Assembly: GCA_964494475.1 (NCBI GenBank)
Contig: CAZBRS010000026.1
Location: 13,760 to 77,759, forward strand
Source of the DNA: CAZBRS01 sp964494475
GTDB taxonomy: Bacteria; Myxococcota_A; UBA9042; CAZBRS01
Length of the DNA: 64,000 nucleotides
Reading direction: 5' to 3'
Below are positions 9,801-18,220 of the stretch, one piece after another (the first letter of the stretch is position 1; each line of letters opens with the position of its first letter). Both the position numbers and the translations under genes were made by a program. Below the pieces are notes generated by a model. The model was given only the letters and a program-made list of their open reading frames with translations, did no database searches and was not told where the DNA came from.

Positions 9801-12800
9801 ACCACCCCTGCCAGGGGGGCGCGACGACCGGCTGCGACGACAACTGTCGCACGGCGGCCAACGCGAACCAGAAGGACACCGACGGCGACCTCGAGGGCGA
9901 CGCGTGCGATCTCGACGACGACGCCGACGGCGTGCTCGACGACGGCGACGAGAGCGGCTCGTCGACCGACAAGCCCTGCGCGCCGGGTCAGACCGTCGGT
10001 TGCGACGACAACTGTCGCGTCAACGTGAACACCGACCAGGCCGACAACGACGGTGACGGCAAGGGCGACCTCTGCGACGGCGACGACGACAACGACACCA
10101 TCGCCGACGACGGCGACGGCAGCGGCATCGTGGGCGATCACCCCTGCACGGGCGGCTCCACGACCACCTGCGACGACAACTGCGTCTTCGTCGTCAACTC
10201 GAACCAGATCGACACCGACGGCGATACCCTCGGGAACGAGTGCGACCCCGACGACGACAACGACACCGTCCCCGACGACGTCGACAACTGCGACCTGCTG
10301 GTCAACCCCGAACAGGCCGACCTCGACGGCGATCTCGTGGGTGACGTGTGCGACGACGACGACGACGACGACGGCGTGAAGGACACGCTCGACAACTGCC
10401 CGCGCGCGTTCAATCCGAACCAGGCCGACAGTGAGCCCGAGGGCCCCGACGGCCTGGGCGACGAGTGCGACGACGACGACGACAACGACGGCGTGCTCGA
10501 CGACGGCGACTCCAGCGGCGTGGTGGGCGACGCGCCCTGCGCCCTGGGCCTGACCACGACCTGCGACGACAACTGCCGGTTCGTCAAGAACCCCGCCCAG
10601 GCCGACAACGAGCCCGACGGCCAGGGCGACGCCTGCGACAGCGACGACGACAACGACGGCGTCCTCGACGGCCAGGACAACTGCCCGTTCGTGGCGAACT
10701 CGACCCAGGCGAACCACGACACCGACGCGGCCGGCGATGCCTGCGACAGCGACGACGACAACGACGGGATCCTCGACGACGGCGACGGCTCGGGCTTCAT
10801 CGGCGACAACGCGTGCACCAACGGGGCCACCACGGACTGCGACGACAACTGTCCGTTCACGCCGAACGCCAACCAGGCCGACTTCGACAAGGACGGCAGG
10901 GGCGATACGTGCGAGGACGACAACGACGGCGACGGCGACCCCGACGTCACCGACTGCCACGACACGAACCCGCTCGTCTACAACGGCGCCCCCGAGTACT
11001 GCAACGGCAAGGACGACGACTGCGACACCGTGGCCGACGAGGAGAACGCGGTCGACTGCCACGTGTACTTCTACGACAAGGACGGCGACGGGTACGGCCT
11101 GGTCGACAACAAGCGCTGCCTCTGCGACAACGATCCCAACTACCTGAGCGGGTACTACAACGCGCCCAACCCCGGCGACTGCCTCGACACGAACGGCGCG
11201 GTGAACCCGGGGCTGCCCGAGACGTGCGATGCCACGCTCGACGAGAACTGCAGCGGCCAGGTCAACGAGGGCTGCAACGACGACGGCGACCAGTACTGCG
11301 ACGCGTCCATGCCGGTCGCGTCGAACCCGTACCCCGCGTACTGCATCAAGGGCGGCGGCGACTGCAACGACCTCGACGCCAACGTCTACCCGACCCGGAT
11401 CGAGAGCTGCAACGACGTCGACGACGACTGCGACTCGTCGTACGACGAGGGCTGCGACGACGACGGCGACGACTTCTGCGACGGCACGATGACCGTCGTC
11501 CAGAACGGCGTCACGGGCCTGTGGCCGGCCGTCTGCCCGCTCGGCAAGGACGACTGCGACGACACCAAGGTGGCCGTGAACCCGCTGGTCGTAGAGGTCT
11601 GCGACGGCACCGACAACGACTGCAACGCCCAGGTGGGCTCGACCACGCAGCTCAGCCCCATCGACGAAGGCTGCGACGACGACGGCGACTTCTTCTGCGA
11701 CGCGAACATGACCACGGTGGGCAAGCCCTTCACCTGCGTGGGCGGCGGCGGCGACTGCAACGACGACGACGCCACGGTGCACCCCGGCCAGGGCACGATC
11801 CCGGCTGGCGTCGAGGTGTGCGACAACGTCGACAACAACTGCAACGCCACGGTCGACGACGGCTGCGACGATGACGCCGACGACTACTGCGACATCACCA
11901 AGACGGTGGTCCAGCCGGGCGGCTACTGGCCGAACGTGTGCCCCCTCGGCCAGAACGACTGCAACGACGCGGTCAAGGCGGTGAACCCGGGCGCCACCGA
12001 GATCTGCGACGACGTCGACAACAACTGCTCGGGCAGCGCCGACGAGGGCTGCGACGACGACGACGACGGCTTCTGCGACAAGAACATGACCACCTCGGGC
12101 TACCCGGCCATCTGCTCGAGCGGCGGCGGTGACTGCGACGACGGGCGCAGGTACGTGTACCCGAACGCCCCGGAGTACTGCGACGGCATCGACAACAACT
12201 GCGACACCAAGGTCGACACCGACGCCGCCTACGCCCAGGCCATCTGCCTGAACGCCTACGGCGCCAGCGATCTGCACGCGACCTTCACGTGCGGCACCAT
12301 GAGCGCCCCCGACGAGTACGTGGCGCCCTACCAGACGGCGGGCACCAGCGACGGCTGGGAGTGCAAGGTCAACGGGCAGTGCACCGGCACCTGGATCGAC
12401 CTCGACGGCCTCGACCAGAACGGCTGCGAGTGCAGCACGGTCGACACCTACGCCAACCAGAACTTCGCCGTGACCGAGGTGCCCGGGGCCTGCGCGCAGG
12501 CCACCGCGCTCGGCACGCTCTCCGACGGTTCGGCCTCGGAGTTCGTGGTCACCGGCAAGATCCACTCGGCGGGCGACGCCGACTGGTACAAGGTGGTGTT
12601 CGAGGACGGCACGACCGAGAAGAGCAGCGGCAACAACTTCTTCTCGGCCCAGGTGCTGCTCGAGAACAACGCCGGCGGCAACGTGGTCGTCGACGTCTAC
12701 GACCAGAACAACGCCTGCCCCACGGCGGCCCTGCAGTGCAACGTGAGCGGCGGCTCGCTGGTCGGCAACGGCGCCGACTGGACGTGGTCCGTGAAGGGCC

Positions 12801-13150
12801 GCCTGAACGGCAAGGGCGAGTCGCCCTGCAACTACGACGTGGGCGCCTGCCCGTCGGCCACCCCGTCGCGGTGCGACACGGCGTGCTGCGATCGCACGTC
12901 ACCCGGTACGCCCGCCACCGGCTACCCGAATGGTGGCGACCCCAACACCATCGCGTGCGGCGGCTGCTCGCTGTCGAACTACAGCGCGGCGCGTTCGTTC
13001 TGCAACGCCAACGCCTACCAGGGCGCCGAGATCCGGTACACGCGCACGGTCTTCATCCACGTCCGGCCGGTCGGCGCGCCGTCGTCGTGCGCCGAGTACC
13101 AGCTGCGCATCTCGAACAACAAGATCGGCACCAACTACACGGGCTTCTGA
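6896..13150 (+). CDS. 2084-aa Asp/Cys-rich surface lipoprotein (thrombospondin type 3 and MopE-like repeats)
   Basis: The ATG is preceded by GAGGGGGAG. Residues 1-21 form a lipoprotein signal (LWAFVGC, Cys21), followed by an Asp-rich linker to about 85 and a Cys-rich segment to about 260. Residues ~265-1360 are tandem Ca2+-binding thrombospondin type 3-like units (DNDGVLDDGDGSG, CDDNCR, NQADxDGDxxGDACD), interspersed with MopE motifs such as CNGIDDNCNSLTDED. From ~1360 to ~1850, MopE-type C-D-x-x-D-N-x-C units dominate. The last ~200 residues include GDADWYKVVFEDG, which resembles a pre-peptidase C-terminal beta-sandwich, and a Cys-rich end. The product is probably anchored by lipid and rigidified by calcium. 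The high GAC content creates a long meaningless antisense reading frame. Adhesive, scaffolding or metal-binding roles are all possible; no enzyme domain was seen. Confidence 0.9.
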   Translation: MSRGQIRRLGMWVALWAFVGCGSGVTESDDVHLDVPDVGPVDGFELDLGVDPGPVFDILVDSDAGKPDSDAADLDAAPEEVDLACEPGYGEFGCSCTTDDDCASNYCVDSTAGKVCTTVCTGTCEAAGWTCAEVKDTCPDCVYICVYQHQTLCAPCRTDAECKQNAVLVEGTCLSYGNEGSYCGTACELDAECPDGFYCSEETLPSGQTRTYCRSDNGRCECSPYATEQGLGTGCAIQNAFGTCSGDRYCTEAGLGQCDASIPSKEKCNLADDDCDGETDEGYEGEVCAVTNEFGTCAGLEICIDGEAFCEGREPAKEICDGQDNNCNGQTDETFLNTDADPLADCVDPDDDNDGVFDDGDASGTVGDNPCPNGQTVSCDDNCRLSENHFQADLDLDGKGDACDCDADGDNFGCGETADCDDLNKNVNPAVNEGQPAEGVCTYCNAKDDDCDGQTDEGCFDANDDGVVDCLAADDDADGVVDGLDNCPKVWNPHQEDLDGDHLGDVCDDDKDNDGFKVANDCDDMVKTVFPGAYEACNGIDDNCNSLTDEDWLDTDHDKKADCVDPDDDDDGVLDDGDGSGNPADNPCTGGVAAACDDNCGLLPNANQADLDGDLLGDLCDPDLDDDGKLNELDNCPAVANPQQADLDFDGLGDACDSDVDGDTVSNDVDNCPWVANLNQTNTDGALEGDACDADDDDDGVPDDGDGSGVQGDVPCQPQATGGCDDNCRVHANAGQADNDLDGVGDACDTDDDNDGVADDLDNCVLTGNGDQLDTDGDQQGDACDADDDDDGVLDDADNCRTAENAGQLDTDGDLEGDACDLDDDADGVLDAFDNCPVTPNQAQQNSDTDGLGDACDLDDDDDGVPDDGDGSGVVGDAPCSTDLVTGCDDNCRTTANANQIDTDVDTAGDACDLDDDDDDVPDVTDNCVLVVNSEQENADGDKQGDACDDDDDNDGVLDDGDGSGTPGDHPCQGGATTGCDDNCRTAANANQKDTDGDLEGDACDLDDDADGVLDDGDESGSSTDKPCAPGQTVGCDDNCRVNVNTDQADNDGDGKGDLCDGDDDNDTIADDGDGSGIVGDHPCTGGSTTTCDDNCVFVVNSNQIDTDGDTLGNECDPDDDNDTVPDDVDNCDLLVNPEQADLDGDLVGDVCDDDDDDDGVKDTLDNCPRAFNPNQADSEPEGPDGLGDECDDDDDNDGVLDDGDSSGVVGDAPCALGLTTTCDDNCRFVKNPAQADNEPDGQGDACDSDDDNDGVLDGQDNCPFVANSTQANHDTDAAGDACDSDDDNDGILDDGDGSGFIGDNACTNGATTDCDDNCPFTPNANQADFDKDGRGDTCEDDNDGDGDPDVTDCHDTNPLVYNGAPEYCNGKDDDCDTVADEENAVDCHVYFYDKDGDGYGLVDNKRCLCDNDPNYLSGYYNAPNPGDCLDTNGAVNPGLPETCDATLDENCSGQVNEGCNDDGDQYCDASMPVASNPYPAYCIKGGGDCNDLDANVYPTRIESCNDVDDDCDSSYDEGCDDDGDDFCDGTMTVVQNGVTGLWPAVCPLGKDDCDDTKVAVNPLVVEVCDGTDNDCNAQVGSTTQLSPIDEGCDDDGDFFCDANMTTVGKPFTCVGGGGDCNDDDATVHPGQGTIPAGVEVCDNVDNNCNATVDDGCDDDADDYCDITKTVVQPGGYWPNVCPLGQNDCNDAVKAVNPGATEICDDVDNNCSGSADEGCDDDDDGFCDKNMTTSGYPAICSSGGGDCDDGRRYVYPNAPEYCDGIDNNCDTKVDTDAAYAQAICLNAYGASDLHATFTCGTMSAPDEYVAPYQTAGTSDGWECKVNGQCTGTWIDLDGLDQNGCECSTVDTYANQNFAVTEVPGACAQATALGTLSDGSASEFVVTGKIHSAGDADWYKVVFEDGTTEKSSGNNFFSAQVLLENNAGGNVVVDVYDQNNACPTAALQCNVSGGSLVGNGADWTWSVKGRLNGKGESPCNYDVGACPSATPSRCDTACCDRTSPGTPATGYPNGGDPNTIACGGCSLSNYSAARSFCNANAYQGAEIRYTRTVFIHVRPVGAPSSCAEYQLRISNNKIGTNYTGF

Positions 13151-13178
13151 GCTCCCCTCCGAAGCGTTCGAAACCTGA

Positions 13179-13206
13179 TTGACCCGGCCCCCGCCCGCGC
13201 TATCAT
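13179..13206 (+). promoter_or_regulatory. sigma70-like promoter upstream of the cPGS-like gene
   Basis: TTGACC, 16 bases, then TATCAT, ending 32 bp before the ATG at 13239. It begins 29 bp after the stop of the giant lipoprotein. Confidence 0.65.
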
Positions 13207-13238
13207 GCGGCGAATCCGGGGGGGCCGAGGAGGGTCGC

Positions 13239-14561
13239 ATGCCGCGCAAGATCATCATCATGGGCGCCGCCGGGCGCGACTTCCACAACTTCAACGTGCT
13301 GTTCCGCGACAACCCCGACGTCGAGGTCGTGGCCTTCACGGCCGCACAGATCCCCGGCATCGAGGGCCGGCGCTATCCGGCGGTGCTCGCGGGGGCGCGC
13401 TATCCCCAGGGCCTGCCAATCCACCCCGAGTCCGAGCTGATCGACCTGATCCGGTCGTTCGAGGTCGACGCGGTCATGTTCGCGTACAGCGACGTCAGCC
13501 ACGAGGTCGTGGGCCAGAAGGCGGCGCGCGTGAACGCCGCCGGGGCCGACTTCGTGCTCGCCTCGGCCGAGGCGACCATGCTGCCCTCGTCGAAGCCGGT
13601 GGTGTCGATCTGCGCCGTCCGCACGGGCTGCGGCAAGTCGCCCACCACGCGCAAGGTGGCCGAGGCCCTGCTCGCCCAGGGCGTCAAGGTGGCGGTCGTG
13701 CGGCACCCCATGCCCTACGGCGACCTCGCGAAGCAGGTCGTGCAGCGTTTCGGCTCCTATGCCGATCTCGATCGGCACCAGTGCACGATCGAGGAGCGCG
13801 AGGAGTACGAGCAGTACGTGGAGATGGGCGTCCCGATCTACGCCGGCGTCGACTACGAGCGCATCCTGCGCGCGGCCGAGGAAGAGGCCGACGTGGTGCT
13901 CTGGGACGGGGGCAACAACGACACCCCCTTCTACGCCTCCGATCTCGAGATCGTCGTGCTCGACCCGCTGCGGGCGGGGCACGAGCTGCGCTATTACCCG
14001 GGCACCACCAACCTGCTGCGGGCCTCGGTGCTGCTGATCAACAAGGTCGATCGCGCCACGCCCGAGCAGCTCGCGACCGTGCGGGCCAACGTGCGCGCAT
14101 GGAACCCCGACGCCACGGTCATCGAGGCGCGCTCCGAGCTCGACGTCGACGACCCGTCGCTCGTGACGGGCAAGCGCGTGCTGGTGGTCGAGGACGGCCC
14201 CACGCTGACCCACGGCGAGATGGGCATCGGCGCCGGGTTCGTGGCGGCCGAGCGGCTGGGCGCGGCGCAGATCGTCGACCCCCGGCCGTTCGCCGTGGGC
14301 TCGATCCTCGAGGCCTACCGTAAATACCCGCAGCTCGGGGCGGTCGTGCCGGCGCTCGGATACTCGGACCAGCAGCGCGCCGAGTTGGAGCAGACGATCG
14401 CGCGCGCCGACGTCGACACCGTGATCGTGGCCACGCCCATCGATCTCACGCGAATCGTCCCCATCCGCCAGCCCGCCGTGCGCGTGCGCTACCGCGTCAG
14501 CGAGGTGGCGGGCCCCACGCTCGATCAGCTCATGCGCGAGTTCGTCCTGTCGCTCGCTTGA
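13239..14561 (+). CDS. cyclic 2,3-diphosphoglycerate synthetase-like P-loop GTPase
   Basis: The start is the ATG of MPRKIIIMGAAGRDFHNFN, with GAGGAGGG 5 bases upstream. The N-terminal ~110 residues look like a Rossmann-type nucleotide-binding domain. A P-loop, AVRTGCGKSPTTR, lies at about residues 126-138, followed by LWDGGNNDTPFY and LLINKVDRA, which is NKxD-like. This order matches the family of cyclic 2,3-diphosphoglycerate synthetases from thermophilic methanogens and their bacterial homologues of unclear function. The length (440 aa) is normal for the family. In a bacterium the substrate is uncertain, and a GTPase role is equally possible. The gene is alone in its transcription unit, convergent with the guanylyltransferase gene. 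Confidence 0.8.
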   Translation: MPRKIIIMGAAGRDFHNFNVLFRDNPDVEVVAFTAAQIPGIEGRRYPAVLAGARYPQGLPIHPESELIDLIRSFEVDAVMFAYSDVSHEVVGQKAARVNAAGADFVLASAEATMLPSSKPVVSICAVRTGCGKSPTTRKVAEALLAQGVKVAVVRHPMPYGDLAKQVVQRFGSYADLDRHQCTIEEREEYEQYVEMGVPIYAGVDYERILRAAEEEADVVLWDGGNNDTPFYASDLEIVVLDPLRAGHELRYYPGTTNLLRASVLLINKVDRATPEQLATVRANVRAWNPDATVIEARSELDVDDPSLVTGKRVLVVEDGPTLTHGEMGIGAGFVAAERLGAAQIVDPRPFAVGSILEAYRKYPQLGAVVPALGYSDQQRAELEQTIARADVDTVIVATPIDLTRIVPIRQPAVRVRYRVSEVAGPTLDQLMREFVLSLA

Positions 14562-14572
14562 GCGGTAGCCGG

Positions 14573-15667
14573 CTACAACACGTCGCGGTGCTCGCCCCTG
14601 GCCTCGATGGCCTCGAGGATGCGCCGGACCTCCTGGGCTCGGTCGAGCGACAGCACCAGCGTGGCGTCGGGCGTCTCGATGATCCCCACGCCGTCGAGAC
14701 CGCAGGCTGCCAGCACCGAGGTGTGCTCGCCGTCGCGCACGACGAGGGTGCGTCGGCAGTCGTGCAGGTACACGCGCTCGCCGCGCACGAAGCACTCCTG
14801 CTCGGCGTCGGCGAAGGGCAGGAGCGCGTTCCAGCTGCCCACGTCGCTCCACGCGAACGTGGCGGGGAGCACGGCGATGGCGCGGGTCTTCTCGAGCACG
14901 CCCACGTCGATCGACACCGAGGGCAGCGAGGGGAAGAGCTCTCCCAACCGCGCCTCGTAGGCCGGCGTACCGAGCATCGTCGCCAACTCGTCGGCGGCTT
15001 CGGCCACCTCCGGCAGGCACGCGCGCAGCTCGGCCACTAGGCGCGAGGCGCGCGCGACGAACATGCCGCTGTTCCAGAGGTACGAGCCCTCGGCCAGATA
15101 ACGCTGGGCGGTGGCCAGATCGGGCTTCTCGACGAACGCGGCCACGTCGTGGCACGCGAGGCCCTCGGCGTGACCGAGCACCTTCGGGGCGCGCTGGATG
15201 TACCCATAGCCCGTCTCGGGCAGCGTGGGCACGAGCCCCAGCGTGACGATGCGATCGGTGTCGCGCGCGAAGCGGATGGCGGCGCGCAGGTGGCGGTGGA
15301 AGTCGACGGTGTCGGGGATGTAGTGGTCGGACGCGAAGACGCCCACGATGCCTTCGGGCGCGGCCCGAAGCGCGTGGATGAGGCCGAGCGCGACGGCGGG
15401 CCCCGTGTTGCGGCCGCAGGGCTCGGTCACGAGCGTGAACGCGCGGTCGCCCAGGCTCTCGCGAACGAGGGCCTGTTGGCGGTGGGCCGACACGACCACG
15501 GGTGGCGGCGCGCCGGGGGCCAGTCGGACGCGATCGCAGGTCTCTTCGATCAGCGTGGACCGGCCGAGGAGGCGGAGGAACTGCTTGGGCCTGGCCTCGC
15601 GGCTGAGGGGCCAGAAGCGCTTCCCGCTGCCGCCGGCGAGCAGGATGGCGACGAACTGGTTCTCCAC
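14573..15667 (-). CDS. manC: mannose-1-phosphate guanylyltransferase
   Basis: The enzyme makes GDP-mannose from mannose-1-phosphate and GTP for polysaccharide or glycan synthesis. The start is taken as GTG at 15667 (VENQFVAILLAGGSGKRFWP), with GGAGG 8 bases upstream. The frame is open further up, but the promoter at 15699-15727 excludes a longer protein. The pyrophosphorylase signature LLAGGSGKRFWPLSREARPKQFL begins at residue 9. EPCGRNTGPAVALG, FASDHYIPD, FVEKPD and WNSGMFV follow in the usual order. At 364 aa it is the nucleotidyltransferase domain plus a short tail, without the C-terminal isomerase domain of bifunctional enzymes. It is convergent with the cPGS-like gene, with only 11 bp between stops. 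Confidence 0.93.
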   Translation of the reverse strand: MENQFVAILLAGGSGKRFWPLSREARPKQFLRLLGRSTLIEETCDRVRLAPGAPPPVVVSAHRQQALVRESLGDRAFTLVTEPCGRNTGPAVALGLIHALRAAPEGIVGVFASDHYIPDTVDFHRHLRAAIRFARDTDRIVTLGLVPTLPETGYGYIQRAPKVLGHAEGLACHDVAAFVEKPDLATAQRYLAEGSYLWNSGMFVARASRLVAELRACLPEVAEAADELATMLGTPAYEARLGELFPSLPSVSIDVGVLEKTRAIAVLPATFAWSDVGSWNALLPFADAEQECFVRGERVYLHDCRRTLVVRDGEHTSVLAACGLDGVGIIETPDATLVLSLDRAQEVRRILEAIEARGEHRDVL

Positions 15668-15675
15668 GGCCGGGT

Positions 15676-15680
15676 CCTCC
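15676..15680 (-). promoter_or_regulatory. ribosome binding site supporting a GTG start for manC
   Basis: GGAGG on the minus strand, 8 bases before the GTG at 15667. There is no ATG nearby that would place the conserved AGGSGKR loop at a normal distance from the N-terminus. Confidence 0.6.
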
Positions 15681-15698
15681 GTTCGCTGCCTTCGCTCG

Positions 15699-15727
15699 AT
15701 AGTATCCCGGCCGCGCGCCTTCGACAA
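15699..15727 (-). promoter_or_regulatory. sigma70-like promoter for manC
   Basis: TTGTCG, 17 bases, then TACTAT on the minus strand. Predicted initiation is about 25 bp upstream of the GTG start. Confidence 0.55.
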
Positions 15728-15738
15728 GTCGGCCCGGC

Positions 15739-15767
15739 TTGTGAGATCCGGTCGCGGCTGGTAAGGT
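15739..15767 (+). promoter_or_regulatory. sigma70-like promoter for the 204-aa lipoprotein
   Basis: TTGTGA, 17 bases, then TAAGGT, ending 34 bp before the ATG at 15802. It is divergent from the manC promoter. Confidence 0.45.
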
Positions 15768-15801
15768 CGGGGCGCAACGTGATGCCTCGGAGCGTTCGAT
15801 C

Positions 15802-16416
15802 ATGGTCTTCGGTACGCGCTTCGCCTGGCTCGCCGCGGCGGTGCTGCTCGCGGCGTGCAAGCCCACTCCCGGCGCGTCGGGCCCCGCGCCCGCCAAGGCG
15901 CCCGGACCCGAGGCCGGTGCGTTGACGACCCCGGCCGCTCCGCAAGCGGCGCCCGCGCCGGCGAGCCTGCCGCCGACTCCGCGACCGCGCGACCCGTCGC
16001 TGCTCTGGCAGAACGATCCGGCCGACATCGAGGCCGACTTCGCCTGCGCGCAGAAGGAGGTCGTCACGGCGCCTACGGGGCAGGATCCCCGCGTCGCCAT
16101 CTGGCGGGCCTACGACGCCGCCCGCAAGGCCGTGGTCGAGGGTGTCGACGGCCCCAACGCCGAGGCCTTCGCCGACCAGTTCACGCGGGGCCAGAATCGG
16201 GCGTGGGTCCTGGAGCAGTTCTGGCCGCGCGTCAAGGCGCACATTTCAAAATACACCATGAGCAGCAAAGAAACCTCTTTCGTCATCTGTCGCACCGAGG
16301 AGCGCGACGGGCGTTGGAAGGCCTTCGTCAAATCGTTCAGCCGCGACAAGTCCAACCCACCGATTACCGTTGAGATCGAAGACGGGGTGCCGCGCATCTC
16401 GTTCTTCACATATTGA
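15802..16416 (+). CDS. 204-aa hypothetical lipoprotein
   Basis: MVFGTRFAWLAAAVLLAAC is a lipoprotein signal with the lipidated Cys at residue 19. It is followed by an Ala/Pro-rich flexible linker to about residue 70. The folded part (~70-204) contains DPSLLWQNDPADIEADFACA, a helical AIWRAYDAARKAVV segment and a beta-rich end (FVICRTEERDGRWKAFVKSF, ITVEIEDGVPRISFFTY). No family was recognised. The stop codon lies inside the -35 box of the next gene's promoter, so the two genes are adjacent but need not be cotranscribed. Confidence 0.75.
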   Translation: MVFGTRFAWLAAAVLLAACKPTPGASGPAPAKAPGPEAGALTTPAAPQAAPAPASLPPTPRPRDPSLLWQNDPADIEADFACAQKEVVTAPTGQDPRVAIWRAYDAARKAVVEGVDGPNAEAFADQFTRGQNRAWVLEQFWPRVKAHISKYTMSSKETSFVICRTEERDGRWKAFVKSFSRDKSNPPITVEIEDGVPRISFFTY

Positions 16417-16441
16417 CAGCGGCTCCCCGCCCTACTATGGT
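16413..16441 (+). promoter_or_regulatory. sigma70-like promoter overlapping the preceding stop codon
   Basis: A consensus TTGACA, 17 bases, then TATGGT. The TGA stop of the lipoprotein gene forms part of the -35 box. Predicted initiation is about 30 bp before the ATG at 16479. Confidence 0.65.
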
Positions 16442-16478
16442 AAACGCCTGTGAATTCAACTCCTGTCAGGGCTTCCGC

Positions 16479-18200
16479 ATGATCCGAGCCTGGGTGGTCG
16501 CGCTGCTCCTTGGGGTCGCGATGGTCGCTGGCTGCGAACCCCCGCCCGAGGCGGGTGAGGGGCCGATCGGGGTGATGATCCGGCCGCTCGCTGCGTGCAA
16601 CGGGGGAGGCTCCCTCGAGGCGATCGAGTCCCTGCGCTTCGTGGTGCAGGCTCCCGAGGGCGCCGAAGATCTGTTGACCACCGTGGTCGACGAGGAGCAC
16701 TCCCTGGGCGACGGCGAGGACATCGCGCTCTCCGGCATCCCGGTCGGTGAGCGTCGACAACTCACCGTGCTCGGGTACAAGGGCGCCTCGACCGAGGGCA
16801 AGCCCGACCTCTTCGGGCGAGCCAAGCACCTGCAGATCCTGAAGGACCAGAAGACCGACGTGTCGCTCTTCCTGTCGACCTACGGGGGCTACGGGTGCCT
16901 GCCCTCCCACGTCGAGCTCACCAAGCGCGTGTTCCCCGCCATCGTCCCGCTCGACGACGGTCGACTGCTCGTCGCCGGCGGGTTCACCACGGCCGCGGCC
17001 GACGGCGCGGCCACCAAGCTCGCGGGCCCGACCGATTCTGCCTTCATCTACGATCCGAGCGCCAACACGTTCGAGAAGGTGAACGGCAACATGGTGGTCC
17101 CGCGCGGGGCGTTCGCCGGAGCGTTCCTGAAGAGCCGCCGCTGGGTCGTTCTGGTCGGTGGCGCCTCCGAGCTGCGCCTCGATCCCGCCAAGGACATGCC
17201 CATCGACGTTCAGGTCGACAAGAGCGGGCTGAACACGTTCGAGGTCTTCGATCTCCAGAGCAACAGCTTCCTGGCCACCCAGAAGGGCGGGCCGAACGTG
17301 ATGTCCATGAAGCGCGTCTTCCCGCGCGTGGCCGTCATGCAGGACGACACCGTGCACGTGTACGGCGGCGGCGCCATGCCCGTCAAGCAGAGCGGCTCGG
17401 GCGGCACGGGCTACGACCAGGTCGACATCTACGGCGCCGACCTCGACGCCGAGCGCGGCGGTGCGTTCCGCAAGGTCGCGAGCCTGTCCACGCCGGCCCT
17501 CGAGATGATCGAAGACCGTTCGGGCCTCAGCGTCTCGTTCATCGAGGTCACCGACGACAACCTCAGCCGCTTCCTGATCTGGGGCGGCTCCAGCGGCAAG
17601 ACGCTCGGCGAGGTCTACACGGCGTCCTCACTCGAGAAGGACGGCATCCAGGGCGCGTTCCTGAAGGTGACCATCTCCGGCGACACGCCGCCCATGACGT
17701 ACTTCCACGAGATGGCGCGGCTGGGCCAGGGGCGCTTCCTGCTCACGGGTGGCCTGCGCAAGGACGGCGCGGTTTCGGGCGACGACGCCTACATCGTCGA
17801 CCTGGCCGATCTCGCGACCGCCACCTCCGAGGTCAAGGCCTCGGTCAAGCGCGTCGAGGGGCTGGGCGTGGGGCGCTTCCTGCACGCCGCCGTGGGCACG
17901 GACACCACGCACGCGGTCGTGTTCGGCGGGTTCACCGACCGGTCGTTCACGCCCACGGGTGACAAGCGGCTGTTCTCGTTCGACGGCAAGGATCTCGGCA
18001 CCTCCAAGCTCGAGATCCCCTCGGGCGAGGAAGACTTCTCGGCCATGGGCGCCGTGCTCGGGCTCGCGCTCGACAGCGACGCCATCTTCGTGTTCGCGGG
18101 CGTCGCGTCGTTCGTCGACGAGTTGCTGGCGGCCGCGCCCAAGAACCAGAGCGTCTACGTGTACGCGCCCAGCTCGCTGATCGACCTGACGGCGCTCTAG
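16479..18200 (+). CDS. kelch-repeat beta-propeller lipoprotein
   Basis: The start at 16479 gives MIRAWVVALLLGVAMVAGC, a lipoprotein signal with Cys19; longer in-frame starts would precede the promoter. After an N-terminal beta domain (~30-140) come roughly six kelch-like blades marked by GG doublets: GRLLVAGGFT, RRWVVLVGGAS, VHVYGGGAMP, RFLIWGGSSG, RFLLTGGLRKDG and HAVVFGGFTD. The product is expected at the outer membrane or periplasmic face, where it would bind a partner or ligand. It shares a transcription unit with the PEGA-domain gene that starts 20 bp after its stop. No catalytic residues could be assigned. Confidence 0.82.
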   Translation: MIRAWVVALLLGVAMVAGCEPPPEAGEGPIGVMIRPLAACNGGGSLEAIESLRFVVQAPEGAEDLLTTVVDEEHSLGDGEDIALSGIPVGERRQLTVLGYKGASTEGKPDLFGRAKHLQILKDQKTDVSLFLSTYGGYGCLPSHVELTKRVFPAIVPLDDGRLLVAGGFTTAAADGAATKLAGPTDSAFIYDPSANTFEKVNGNMVVPRGAFAGAFLKSRRWVVLVGGASELRLDPAKDMPIDVQVDKSGLNTFEVFDLQSNSFLATQKGGPNVMSMKRVFPRVAVMQDDTVHVYGGGAMPVKQSGSGGTGYDQVDIYGADLDAERGGAFRKVASLSTPALEMIEDRSGLSVSFIEVTDDNLSRFLIWGGSSGKTLGEVYTASSLEKDGIQGAFLKVTISGDTPPMTYFHEMARLGQGRFLLTGGLRKDGAVSGDDAYIVDLADLATATSEVKASVKRVEGLGVGRFLHAAVGTDTTHAVVFGGFTDRSFTPTGDKRLFSFDGKDLGTSKLEIPSGEEDFSAMGAVLGLALDSDAIFVFAGVASFVDELLAAAPKNQSVYVYAPSSLIDLTAL

Positions 18201-18220
18201 GAGCGGAAGAGGAGGCACCG

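Noticed and set aside
6854..12565. Very long open frame (about 1900 codons) antisense to the giant repeat lipoprotein
   Set aside because: It mirrors the GAC/GAT-rich repeats and yields low-complexity Val/Ala/Gly sequence with no motifs. The plus strand has a lipobox, ribosome site and recognised repeats.
14565..14576. 12-bp palindrome GTAGCCGGCTAC between convergent genes
   Set aside because: It overlaps the manC stop and has no loop or T tract. It is too short to call a terminator with confidence.
13203..16100. Minus-strand open frame of about 965 codons across the cPGS-like, manC and lipoprotein genes
   Set aside because: It spans three convincing genes with promoters and has no coherent domain; it is a product of high GC content.
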